Assembly: GCA_016284295.1 (NCBI GenBank)
Contig: JAEEOP010000032.1
Coordinates: 21,394 to 85,393 of the forward strand
Direction: 5' to 3'
DNA from: Methanomassiliicoccaceae archaeon
GTDB taxonomy: Archaea; Thermoplasmatota; Thermoplasmata; Methanomassiliicoccales; Methanomethylophilaceae
Length of the DNA stretch: 64,000 nt
In this document: in pieces, positions 8,072 through 16,564 of the stretch
Layout of the letters: each line of letters starts with the position of its first letter
Position numbering within the stretch: the first letter of the stretch is position 1
Made by a program: the position numbers and the translations under genes
Notes under the pieces: generated by a model
Seen by the model: only the letters and a program-made list of their open reading frames with translations
Told to the model about the DNA's origin: nothing
The model's database searches: none

Positions 8072-8230
8072 GCCGTAATCTCCTCGAATTCTGTGGAACC
8101 AGGGCGTGGATGCATCTTTTCGACTTAAAGCGTTTCCACGCGCCCTCGATGGTCTGGAATAATTAACTTCGGGCAGTTTTCCTCTTTAGTTTTTATAGTA
8201 AACTACCATAGCGAAAACAGTGAGCATCAG

Positions 8231-9745
8231 ATGGATGAAGCAACAAAGAAGAAACTACCGGGAATGATGTTATTGTCATTCAGCACGTTCGTGGTCTGTG
8301 TACCGGCCGCGTTCACGCAGATACTGTCGTTCAATCTGATGTTCGATCTGAATGCGTTCCCGAGCACCGACTATTCGTGGACGTTCCCGATGTTCGTGGC
8401 CGGAGAATGCGCATCCATGGGGCTTTGCGCAGGTCTGATAGACCGCTACGGCAGGAAGATGCCGTATCTGTTCGGGGCCCTGATGTTCATGATCGCCTCG
8501 ATTCTTTGTGCTGTTTCCACAGAAATGGGCATGTTCATCGCCTTCAGGTTCATACAGGGGTTCGGCGCAGGGATAATAGTCGTCACCTGCATAGCCCAGA
8601 TATACTTCGATATCGAGAATCAGAAGGACCGCTACATGGTCAACGGCATAATGTCGCTGGGTTTCGGCGGCGGTATGCTGGTCGGATTGTTCGTGGCCAC
8701 GTCCGTCGACAGCTCGATAGGGTGGAGAACCGCATTCTGGATCCTCGTGATCCTCCAGGCCATCGTGTTCTATCCATGCCTGCAGGTCCTTTCCAACGGA
8801 AAGAAGAGCCATATGAAGGCAGACATTCTGGGAGCGGTCATCCTTACCATATGGGCGGCTGTCTTCGTGCTGTATCTCCAGAAGGTCTACATCGATTGGC
8901 ATTTCTTCAGCATCGAGGGAATGATGGGCCTGATGCTGGTCGTGCTGATATTCCTCGTGTTCCTGCTGGTCGAGACCCGCAATCCCGATTCGGTGTTCCA
9001 TCGGAAGGTGAACGACGGGAAACTGGTCACCGCATCCCTGATCTTCATCGTCCTTCTTGGTGCCATAGACATGGCCGGTGTAGGATGCATGGTCAAGATC
9101 GCATTCTTCACCTATCAGATGTCCGTCGCAGAGGCCGCTCCGTTTTTCATACTCCTGGTCCTCGCTGCCGCGATAACGGCCGTGACGATCTCGGAGAAGA
9201 TAGATAAGACCGGACACCTGCCCTGGTTGCTGCTCAGTGCGGTGCTGTCGCCGATAGCCCTGCTGTCGATGCACCTGGTCCGCTCCGATGACCCGGCCAT
9301 CATGCTGGCCGTCCACCTGTTCCTGCTCGGACTGGCGATAGGATGCCTTATCTCGATGCTGAACGCGACCATCCAGAACAGGACCAACCATGACAACAAC
9401 GGGGCCATGATGTCGTTCGCCATGATGATACGCACAGTCGCGCTATGGCTCGGATACAACTTCTACACGAAGATCGCGGACCGCGTCATGTCCTTGGAGA
9501 TCGGGGAGACCATGGACCACTGGAACGCCGTGATGCCCATCCAGCTCCCCACGGACAGCACTCTGGCGAACCTTCTCATCACGCCGCTGCAGGATGTCAT
9601 CAAGATGATACCCGGGCTTTCGGAGAAGATCGCCCAGGTGTTCTCGGAGGCCGTAGCGCAGGGATTCACGATCACCGCGGTGGTGTTCGTGGTGGTGAGC
9701 GTCCCGGTCTCGATTCTGCTCGTAGGAAGGAGGAAGAGGCTATGA
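8231..9745 (+). CDS. MFS transporter (14-TM DHA2-like)
   Basis: 504 aa, almost wholly hydrophobic, with the MFS motif A-like GLIDRYGRKMPYLFG in the loop after TM2. Length and spacing suggest 14 transmembrane segments, as in drug:H+ antiporters of the EmrB/QacA type. The substrate cannot be told. A TATA-like TTTATAGTA lies near 8196-8204, about 30 bp before the ATG. The gene overlaps the next by four bases (ATGA), so it is translationally coupled to the surface protein. Confidence 0.85.
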   Translation: MDEATKKKLPGMMLLSFSTFVVCVPAAFTQILSFNLMFDLNAFPSTDYSWTFPMFVAGECASMGLCAGLIDRYGRKMPYLFGALMFMIASILCAVSTEMGMFIAFRFIQGFGAGIIVVTCIAQIYFDIENQKDRYMVNGIMSLGFGGGMLVGLFVATSVDSSIGWRTAFWILVILQAIVFYPCLQVLSNGKKSHMKADILGAVILTIWAAVFVLYLQKVYIDWHFFSIEGMMGLMLVVLIFLVFLLVETRNPDSVFHRKVNDGKLVTASLIFIVLLGAIDMAGVGCMVKIAFFTYQMSVAEAAPFFILLVLAAAITAVTISEKIDKTGHLPWLLLSAVLSPIALLSMHLVRSDDPAIMLAVHLFLLGLAIGCLISMLNATIQNRTNHDNNGAMMSFAMMIRTVALWLGYNFYTKIADRVMSLEIGETMDHWNAVMPIQLPTDSTLANLLITPLQDVIKMIPGLSEKIAQVFSEAVAQGFTITAVVFVVVSVPVSILLVGRRKRL

Positions 9746-12288
9746 GATCCAAGTTAGTGTTCTTCTTATTTTTCGCGGTGTTCGCGATTTCATCCATAAT
9801 CCTTGTCTGTGCAGACGACGGCGATACTGACGCCGCTCCTGCCGAGGACTACATCATCAGCGGCCATGTGACGCTCCATTCCGATCTGACTATCCCCAAC
9901 GGCACAAGGGTCGTCATCCTCGACAATGCCGTGATCGACATCGGTAGCTACACCCTGGACTTCGGAAGGGATTCGCACATAATCATGTCCCCCAACGTCC
10001 AGTTCCAATCATCCGCAGGAAAGTTCGTCATTGGATTCGGAACGGACATCATCCTGCTGGGCGCCGTCATCCCCTCGCCGCATTCCGATGTGACGATACA
10101 GTACAACGGTTCCCTGACGTTCTCAGGACTGTCCATGACCAAGCAGGGAGCAGGCATGCACTTCTTCCCTTATGGTTCGGATCCTGCGGTGAGCATCTCC
10201 TGGGATCACTCGGTCCTGTCCATCGATAATCCGTCCCTGGAGTACACCGTGTCCCTCAAGACCATAGGGCTCACGATCGGATCTCCCAAGATACAGTACA
10301 AATCGGAGGAATACGACGGCGGCACCCTCGCAGTCACATCGGAGACCACCCTGACCGGAAGCTCATCGAACATGGCCACCCTCACCCTCGGCAACGGCAC
10401 CCAGACCGCCAGGTTCTGGATCGACGAGGCGAAGTTCGTTGATACATATCATGAGAACGGTTCCAAGAGGACCACCGATGTACGTGGCATCGGGGAGATC
10501 CAGGTGTCCGTGGACAAGAATCTGCTCATGAAGCTCAGCGGCAGCGCGGAGTTCATCGATGTCGACAATTCGGAATCCGGCACCATGACGACTTCCATAT
10601 CGCTGCAGGACACCGCTTTCAGCATCCAGCTGAAGTCCGACATCATGAGCCTCATCAATTTCATACTCCCGGGCATCAACCATACCGAGGTCCCGGTCGA
10701 GATCCGCAGCCTGGATGCGACCTGCAGCTATCTGGACATCAACGACCGCGAGAGAGGGGTCCAGAAGAGGTTCTCCGCCATATCCGCTGTGATCGACGGC
10801 CAGAACCCTACACAGTACTTCATGAAGATGCAGTTCGAGGATGGCAGCAAGAGATTCACCATCCTGATGGACAAGGCGGAGTTCGCACTCCTCAGCATCA
10901 GCCGCAGCCTTATGGCGGATGTTGATGCAACCATCCCCGAGATAACGGTCACCGTGACCGAATCGGATAAGGTAATCTCCGAATCCAAAGCGGAAGGAAT
11001 CGGAATGAAGGCCAGCAGCATCGATCTCATGGCTCTCTACAGCTACTACGCCGTCAACGGCGATCTCACAGTCAGGGAGATTTTGGACGACACCTTGAGG
11101 CTGGAGCTCTCTGTGGCAAGCCTATCCATGGACCGCGACCACGACGGCGAGGCCGATGTGACGGCCGAGAAGCTGACGATAAGGTCCTCCGTCGACGACA
11201 GGGGCTACGACACGCTGGACATCTCGCTCGCCAAGATGTCGGGCACCTATCCGTACAATGAAGGCACCCTGAACTTCAGCGCGACCGATACGGAGCTCTA
11301 CATCGAGTCGGACGGTTCCGTGGACGACATCCTCGATGCGTTCACATCCGGAATCCACTTCACTGAGGACACGCTGGCGGAGTTCAAACTCACGTCCGCA
11401 GGGGCCTCCATAATGTACTTGAAGGATTCCATGACCATGGGCTTCGAGATCGCTCCGATATCATCGGTCTCACCAAAGGGAATCTCCGTTGTCGCGGCGC
11501 TGGAGTATCTGAGGTACAACGAGATCACGACCTTCGGCGGCAACATGTCCGCGATCGGATACGCTGTCAGGTTCGTCGTCCAGGACGAATACACCGACCC
11601 TGACGGCAACCTGGATTGCGTATTCGAGTCCAGGGACATGACCGGAACCTTCGGGTTCGGCTTCGACGACAAGGTCTCGATATCCTTGGACCTTCATGGA
11701 CCGATGTTCTTCGACATCGACTACTATGACATTGATTTCGAGACCGACCTGACCGGAACCACCCTGGGCCTGAACCACGGTGTCCTCGATATCGACGGTT
11801 ATTCTCCAAGGGACGAGGGCATCCTTGCCATGCTGCACAAGATCCGCGATGCGGACCTGTCGTTCAGCTCCAAGGTGAACATGTCCGTGGATAGGATTGA
11901 TGTTTACCGCGATTCCAGGCAGACCCTCTACAACACCTACCTGGACACGGAGATAAGCATCAAGGATCTCAGCATCGGCATCGTCAGGGACGACAAGTTC
12001 ACCCTGTCATTGGAAAGGTTCATCATCTCGCTCATAGACGCCGACGGCACCAACGTGCACAGGACCCTGGACCATCTGGACATAGAGAAGGACCTGTCAG
12101 GAAAGGATCCAGAGCAGGGCTGGCTCGAGCAGAACGCGATGATCCTCCTTGTGATCTTCAGTGTCATATCGGCCATACTTGCGGGTATGCTCATAAGGCT
12201 CAGGATCAAGAGGCCGGAGCTCTTCAGGTTCACCGATACCGAGGCCGAAGAGAACGAGGCATCCGCAGAGGAACAGAAGTCCGAATGA
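9742..12288 (+). CDS. Large secreted, C-terminally anchored surface protein, unknown
   Basis: 848 aa. The ATG at 9742 overlaps the MFS stop. Residues 1-24 are a signal peptide (LVFFLFFAVFAISSIILVC) with a likely cleavage before an Asp/Ala-rich stretch. The ectodomain is beta-rich and acidic with repeated short strand patterns and no domain I recognise. A single membrane helix near residues 800-822 is followed by a basic stop-transfer (RLRIKRPE) and an acidic cytoplasmic tail. It could shape or gate the MFS exporter, or be an independent surface protein; coupling to the transporter favours a joint role. Function unknown. Confidence 0.75.
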   Translation: MRSKLVFFLFFAVFAISSIILVCADDGDTDAAPAEDYIISGHVTLHSDLTIPNGTRVVILDNAVIDIGSYTLDFGRDSHIIMSPNVQFQSSAGKFVIGFGTDIILLGAVIPSPHSDVTIQYNGSLTFSGLSMTKQGAGMHFFPYGSDPAVSISWDHSVLSIDNPSLEYTVSLKTIGLTIGSPKIQYKSEEYDGGTLAVTSETTLTGSSSNMATLTLGNGTQTARFWIDEAKFVDTYHENGSKRTTDVRGIGEIQVSVDKNLLMKLSGSAEFIDVDNSESGTMTTSISLQDTAFSIQLKSDIMSLINFILPGINHTEVPVEIRSLDATCSYLDINDRERGVQKRFSAISAVIDGQNPTQYFMKMQFEDGSKRFTILMDKAEFALLSISRSLMADVDATIPEITVTVTESDKVISESKAEGIGMKASSIDLMALYSYYAVNGDLTVREILDDTLRLELSVASLSMDRDHDGEADVTAEKLTIRSSVDDRGYDTLDISLAKMSGTYPYNEGTLNFSATDTELYIESDGSVDDILDAFTSGIHFTEDTLAEFKLTSAGASIMYLKDSMTMGFEIAPISSVSPKGISVVAALEYLRYNEITTFGGNMSAIGYAVRFVVQDEYTDPDGNLDCVFESRDMTGTFGFGFDDKVSISLDLHGPMFFDIDYYDIDFETDLTGTTLGLNHGVLDIDGYSPRDEGILAMLHKIRDADLSFSSKVNMSVDRIDVYRDSRQTLYNTYLDTEISIKDLSIGIVRDDKFTLSLERFIISLIDADGTNVHRTLDHLDIEKDLSGKDPEQGWLEQNAMILLVIFSVISAILAGMLIRLRIKRPELFRFTDTEAEENEASAEEQKSE

Positions 12289-12319
12289 GGTACGGAGCAG
12301 AAACTGAGATAAGGGTGAA

Positions 12320-12340
12320 GATGGCCCGAAGGCCACCTCC
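12320..12340. terminator. Hairpin between convergent genes
   Basis: GGCC-CGAA-GGCC with flanking partial pairing lies between the stop of the surface protein and the stop of the ABC ATPase on the opposite strand. It could serve both transcripts. Confidence 0.5.
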
Positions 12341-12344
12341 TTTG

Positions 12345-13148
12345 TCAATAGTCCTCGGCCATGCCCATGATGGCCGATCCGAGGATTATGTAGGGTTTGT
12401 TCGTCTCATCGTCGGTGAACACCCTGCAGTTGATGCCGTAGACATCGCGGATGTTCTCCTCTGTGAGGACCTCTTCCGGGGTTCCAACAGCATGGATCTT
12501 CCCGGGCCTTGCCAGCATGATGACCTTGTGGGCGTACTTCGAGGTGATGTTCAGGTCATGGCAGATCGTCATGATGACCATCTGCCTCTCGATGGCTATC
12601 GCCCTGAGCATCTCCATGACATAGACCTGATACTTCACATCTAGATTCGCCGTGGGCTCATCGAGGATGAGCACAGCCGGTTCCTGGACTAGTCCCCTGG
12701 CGATGGACACCTTCTGGTGCTGTCCGGCGGACAGGGCGTTGTAGTTCCTCATACCGAGGTTCTCTATGTGGAGGAGCTTCATGGTCTTATACACCATCTC
12801 GAGGTCCTTCTCGCGGGAGCCCCACTTCTGGTGATTGTACCTTCCGATGAGGATGGTGTTGATCACAGACATGGAGAAGGCGTCCTGGGAGAAAGCAGGC
12901 ACGAAACCGACCTTCTTGGCAACCTCCTTGTGCTTCATCTGGGCCACATCCTCTCCGTCCAGCAGCACCTGGCCTTTCAGAGGCGTAACGATTTTGCTGA
13001 CGCACTTCACCATGGTGGATTTTCCGACCCCGTTGGGCCCTATTATGCAGTAGAGTCCCGGCTCGTTGATCTCCAGATTGATGTTGTGGAGGACGATGTG
13101 GTCCTCGCTGTATCCGAAATCGACATCCTTGATCATTATCTCGGTCAT
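12345..13148 (-). CDS. ABC transporter ATP-binding protein, FecE/BtuD family
   Basis: 267 aa with Walker A GPNGVGKST near residues 38-46, signature LSAGQHQKVSIA, Walker B VLILDEPTANLD and a switch His in MTICHDLN. This is the FecE/BtuD-type ATPase that drives uptake of ferric chelates, haem or cobamides. It is the last gene of a three-gene minus-strand operon after the permease, 4 bp away, and the binding protein. The substrate is not decided by sequence; methanogens need both iron chelates and corrinoids. Confidence 0.92.
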   Translation of the reverse strand: MTEIMIKDVDFGYSEDHIVLHNINLEINEPGLYCIIGPNGVGKSTMVKCVSKIVTPLKGQVLLDGEDVAQMKHKEVAKKVGFVPAFSQDAFSMSVINTILIGRYNHQKWGSREKDLEMVYKTMKLLHIENLGMRNYNALSAGQHQKVSIARGLVQEPAVLILDEPTANLDVKYQVYVMEMLRAIAIERQMVIMTICHDLNITSKYAHKVIMLARPGKIHAVGTPEEVLTEENIRDVYGINCRVFTDDETNKPYIILGSAIMGMAEDY

Positions 13149-13152
13149 GATA

Positions 13153-14292
13153 TCACCACGCGTTGCTGTTGCGCCTGAGGATCATCCAGAGGAAGAACGG
13201 GCCTCCGATGAATGACATAACGACTCCGACGGGCAGTGCGGAGGGGTAGATGACGACCCTTCCGATGACGTCCGCAATGATCATCAATGCCGCTCCGAAG
13301 ATGGCGCTGGCGGGGATGAGGTATCTGTTGTCCGCTCCGATGAACATCCTGACGATGTGGGGGGTGACCAGTCCGACGAATCCGATGAGTCCGGTGTAGC
13401 TGACGATCGCAGCGCTGACAACACCGGTGAGCACCAGGGTGAATATCCTCATGCGGTCTGCGTTGATACCGAGGGCCTTGGCGCTGTCGTCGCCTGTGGC
13501 AAGGACGTTGAGCTTCCCGGACAGGATCATGGATATGATCAGACCTACGAGCACGACTCCGAACATGACGGGAAGGGATTCCCATCCGTCGATCAGTGCA
13601 AGCGATCCGGTCTGCCAATAGAAGATCCTGTTGAGGTCGCTGGAGTTGGCCCATAGCATCATGACGGTGGTCAGGGCATTGAACAGGTACATCACGCCGA
13701 TACCGGCCATGACCACTGTTGTGGGCGATGCGTTGGCGAACTTGGACATCATCGCGATGATGACCGTTGGCACCAGGGAGAACACGAAAGCGAGGATCAC
13801 GACGGATCCGTCCCCTGCGAAAGCGGCCAGGCCCAGGGTCATCGCCATGGTGGCTCCGAACGATGCGCCTGATGACACTCCGGTGGTATACGGGTCGGCC
13901 AGCGGGTTCTTAAGGACGCTCTGCATGATGACTCCGCAGATTGCCAGTCCGGCACCTGCGATGATACCGGCTACAACCCTCGGAAGCCTCATGTTGAACA
14001 CGATGTGGTCGTAATCGGAGGTGATGTTACCGGTGAGATGGTCTATGATTATCTGATACACCTCGAAGAAGCCGATGTTGACCGCACCGACAGTCACCGC
14101 ATAGCTCACGACCACGAGGATCACCAGCAGGCAGGCGGCGATGAATATGAACTTCATCCTGATGGAACGGTTGTATACGTCCACGGTCTCCGAGTACTGG
14201 GAGTCTCCGACGGGTTGGGAGCTCCATTCCTTCACAGAATTGACTACATCTGAACTGAGGATGCGATCCTCCTCGATCATAGTCTGTGACAT
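13153..14292 (-). CDS. ABC transporter permease, FecCD/BtuC family
   Basis: 379 aa from the ATG at 14292 (MSQTMIEEDR...); a longer reading from 14364 would overlap the upstream gene. After a 65-residue hydrophilic N-terminal extension come about ten membrane helices with family signatures RLPRVVAGIIAGAGLA, NPLADPYTTGVSSGASFGA and the C-terminal GLVTPHIVRMFIGADNR block that contacts the ATPase. It forms the channel of the importer with its neighbours. The long cytoplasmic N-terminus is unusual for FecCD proteins. Confidence 0.92.
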   Translation of the reverse strand: MSQTMIEEDRILSSDVVNSVKEWSSQPVGDSQYSETVDVYNRSIRMKFIFIAACLLVILVVVSYAVTVGAVNIGFFEVYQIIIDHLTGNITSDYDHIVFNMRLPRVVAGIIAGAGLAICGVIMQSVLKNPLADPYTTGVSSGASFGATMAMTLGLAAFAGDGSVVILAFVFSLVPTVIIAMMSKFANASPTTVVMAGIGVMYLFNALTTVMMLWANSSDLNRIFYWQTGSLALIDGWESLPVMFGVVLVGLIISMILSGKLNVLATGDDSAKALGINADRMRIFTLVLTGVVSAAIVSYTGLIGFVGLVTPHIVRMFIGADNRYLIPASAIFGAALMIIADVIGRVVIYPSALPVGVVMSFIGGPFFLWMILRRNSNAW

Positions 14293-14315
14293 GATATCAC
14301 TTGGAAAAGGGGTTT

Positions 14316-14337
14316 GCCGGCCTCCGGAGAGACCGGC
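14316..14337 (-). promoter_or_regulatory. GC-rich intergenic hairpin in the ABC operon
   Basis: GCCGG and CCGGC pair around CTCCGG-containing sequence between binding-protein stop and permease start. A stem here could protect the upstream message, giving more binding protein than permease, as is common for ABC operons. Inference only. Confidence 0.4.
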
Positions 14338-14345
14338 ATGTTGGA

Positions 14346-15725
14346 TCAGGCGCTGTACTGCCACACTGCGAACTTGGACTTCTTGAGGTCGTCAAGGGTT
14401 CCGTCGTAGTTGGTGAACTTGTCGTAGTACTCGAACATCAGGTCCCATGCCTCGCTCTCGCTGAAGGATCCGGGCCAGATCTTTGACGCAAGGGTCAGGA
14501 TGAAGGCGGGTCCCGCCATGGAGCAGTTCTCGAAGGCGATTCCGTAGATGGGCTTCTTGTAACCGATGGTCCTGAAGATCTTTGCGATCTCGTTGAAGTG
14601 GTCCGTGTACTGCTTCTCGGTCATGGTCTTGGATGAAGCGTATCCGAAGGAGCTGATGATGAGGACGTCGGGGTTGTAGGAGATGATGGTCTCCGCCTCG
14701 ACAGCGTCGAATCCGTCGGCGGTCTGGACGCTCACGGCGCTCTTCAGGGGCAGCTTCTCGATGGTGATGACATCCGCCATGAGGGTGGTTCCGGTTCCAC
14801 GTGCGTCTACGTACATGGGGTTGAGGTCGTATCCGGGTGCGGTGTAGGGCATCATGTAGGTCTTGGTTCCTGCAGAGGACTTCTCCATCGCCTCGGCGAT
14901 CTTCTTCTCGACCTTCTCGAGGTACTCGATATAGGGTGCGGACTTGTCCTGGAGGTTGCACATGACACCGAGGGTGATCATGGTGTCCTCCCAGGTGATG
15001 TCGCCGATGGCCCTGTTCTGGGGCAGCTTGATGACCTGGAGGTTGTACTTGGAGTAGTTGTTCTCGACCGCGTTGAGGAAGGTGCTGTCGTACCATCTCT
15101 TGTCACCCATGGTGACCTTGATCTTCTCGTTGATGAAGGTCTCGTAGTGGTCGGAGGTGAGGCGCATGTCGTTGAAGACGCCCATCTTGTCGACGTTGGG
15201 GTAGAGCTTGGTGTCCATGTCGGAGGGTCCGATGTCACCATTGGACATGTAGGTGAACTTGTCGTAGATTCCGAGGATGATACCCATGTCGAGTCCGGTG
15301 CTGAACATGCTGTGGATTCCGTATCCACCGTTCAGGACGTTGGTCAATGGGTACTCGATGGAGCTCCTCTGGTTGTCCCAATCCATGTAGTACATGGTGC
15401 ACGACTGTCCTTTCAGGAACTTCTGGACGAGCTTGTAGTCGGCGTCGGTGATGTAGAAGTCCCCGTCTGCGTCAGCAAGGGGGTAGTTGTTCCTGTCCCA
15501 TACGACCTTTCCGTCGATGATCTGCTGGATGTAGTCCAGATCCTTCTGGTCCAGATAGTTGTCCATGTTGGCGTTACCATAGACCCTGAGCTTGCAGCCG
15601 ATATCGGTCGGCTCGGGATCCGTGTTGCCTCCTCCGTTGTTATTGTTGAGGAGGAGTACTGCTGCGGCAGCGATCACTATGATTGCGATGACCGCTACCA
15701 GGATGATAGTGACTTTCTTGTCCAT
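14346..15725 (-). CDS. ABC importer substrate-binding protein with dockerin-like EF-hand pair
   Basis: 459 aa from the ATG at 15725; the longer open frame adds a non-signal N-terminus. Residues 4-22 are a membrane anchor/signal (ILVAVIAIIVIAAAAVLLL) followed by an Asn/Gly linker. Residues about 38-100 hold two calcium-loop repeats, NANMDNYLDQKDLDYIQQII and DADGDFYITDADYKLVQKFL, the duplicated F-hand pattern of dockerin. The rest is a periplasmic-binding fold of the FecB/BtuF type. It heads the operon with permease and ATPase. Dockerin modules normally bind cohesins; none is in the window, so this may serve calcium-dependent folding or docking. Confidence 0.88.
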   Translation of the reverse strand: MDKKVTIILVAVIAIIVIAAAAVLLLNNNNGGGNTDPEPTDIGCKLRVYGNANMDNYLDQKDLDYIQQIIDGKVVWDRNNYPLADADGDFYITDADYKLVQKFLKGQSCTMYYMDWDNQRSSIEYPLTNVLNGGYGIHSMFSTGLDMGIILGIYDKFTYMSNGDIGPSDMDTKLYPNVDKMGVFNDMRLTSDHYETFINEKIKVTMGDKRWYDSTFLNAVENNYSKYNLQVIKLPQNRAIGDITWEDTMITLGVMCNLQDKSAPYIEYLEKVEKKIAEAMEKSSAGTKTYMMPYTAPGYDLNPMYVDARGTGTTLMADVITIEKLPLKSAVSVQTADGFDAVEAETIISYNPDVLIISSFGYASSKTMTEKQYTDHFNEIAKIFRTIGYKKPIYGIAFENCSMAGPAFILTLASKIWPGSFSESEAWDLMFEYYDKFTNYDGTLDDLKKSKFAVWQYSA

Positions 15726-15940
15726 TCTAACACCGTAGTAGTTGATGGATGTATAATCCATTTCAACACAAAGGTAAGTTGAATTTAAAACTTCATACAT
15801 AAGACTATAAACCAGAGATTGACCAAAGAATAACATGCAAAAGTTAGTATTCCGGCCGTCTATTTTGATGAACTAAACCCATGATACGTCGCTTCATCCT
15901 TGATGAAACAACGATATACATCGTAGTGCTTGGTGGCCTC

Positions 15941-16564
15941 ATGGCATCCGTAAGCTTGGATGATTTCGCAGTGGACGAGATCTACGTCCTCGATACTGAG
16001 ACCACAGGTCTGAAGGGCGCACCGCTGGATGTCGTCGTCGATATCGGCATAACCAAGGTCGATATCGCCGAAGGTAAGGTGGAGGACGTCTATTCTTCAG
16101 TCCTTGGCTACGATGTGGACAAATGGGACGACTATCGTCGCAACGCATGGATTTTCGAGAACACCGACATGACGCTTGATATGGTGAGGGATGCCCCACC
16201 CGCCGAGAGGGTCATGAGGGATGTGTCCCGTATCCTCAAGGACAAGGCGGTCACGGCGTACAATGTCGGATACGACATGAAGAAGTTCCTGTATCTCGAT
16301 CCATGGTGTCTCAACGGGACATTCCGCGAATGCTACGACATAATGCTCGCAGCCACGGACGTATGCAAGATCCCCAGCGAGTACTACGGAAGGAAATACC
16401 GCTATCCGAAGCTCGATTACGCCTACACCCACATCGTCGATGGCGATCCCGCCGGGATCCACGGCGTCCAGGACCACAGAGCCCTCTCCGATGCACGCAT
16501 GGCTTCCTATCTCATGATAGAGCTCTACAGGTCGGGCGACTACACGCCTTGGAAATCACTTTGA
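15941..16564 (+). CDS. DEDDh-family 3'-5' exonuclease
   Basis: 207 aa from the ATG at 15941, chosen because GGTGG sits 5 nt upstream; the frame is open further 5'. All four acidic/His catalytic elements are present: D-x-E in VLDTETTG, D in AYNVGYDMKKF, and H-x4-D in HRALSDARMA. Such enzymes trim DNA or RNA 3' ends (DnaQ/RNase T-like). Its 3' end overlaps the convergent P-type ATPase by nine bases. It has a close paralogue at 24902-25429 that has lost these residues. Confidence 0.85.
   Translation: MASVSLDDFAVDEIYVLDTETTGLKGAPLDVVVDIGITKVDIAEGKVEDVYSSVLGYDVDKWDDYRRNAWIFENTDMTLDMVRDAPPAERVMRDVSRILKDKAVTAYNVGYDMKKFLYLDPWCLNGTFRECYDIMLAATDVCKIPSEYYGRKYRYPKLDYAYTHIVDGDPAGIHGVQDHRALSDARMASYLMIELYRSGDYTPWKSL

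Noticed and set aside
15726..15940. Cobalamin riboswitch upstream of the ABC importer
   Set aside because: The spacer is short and AT-rich, without the conserved B12-box or enough structure.
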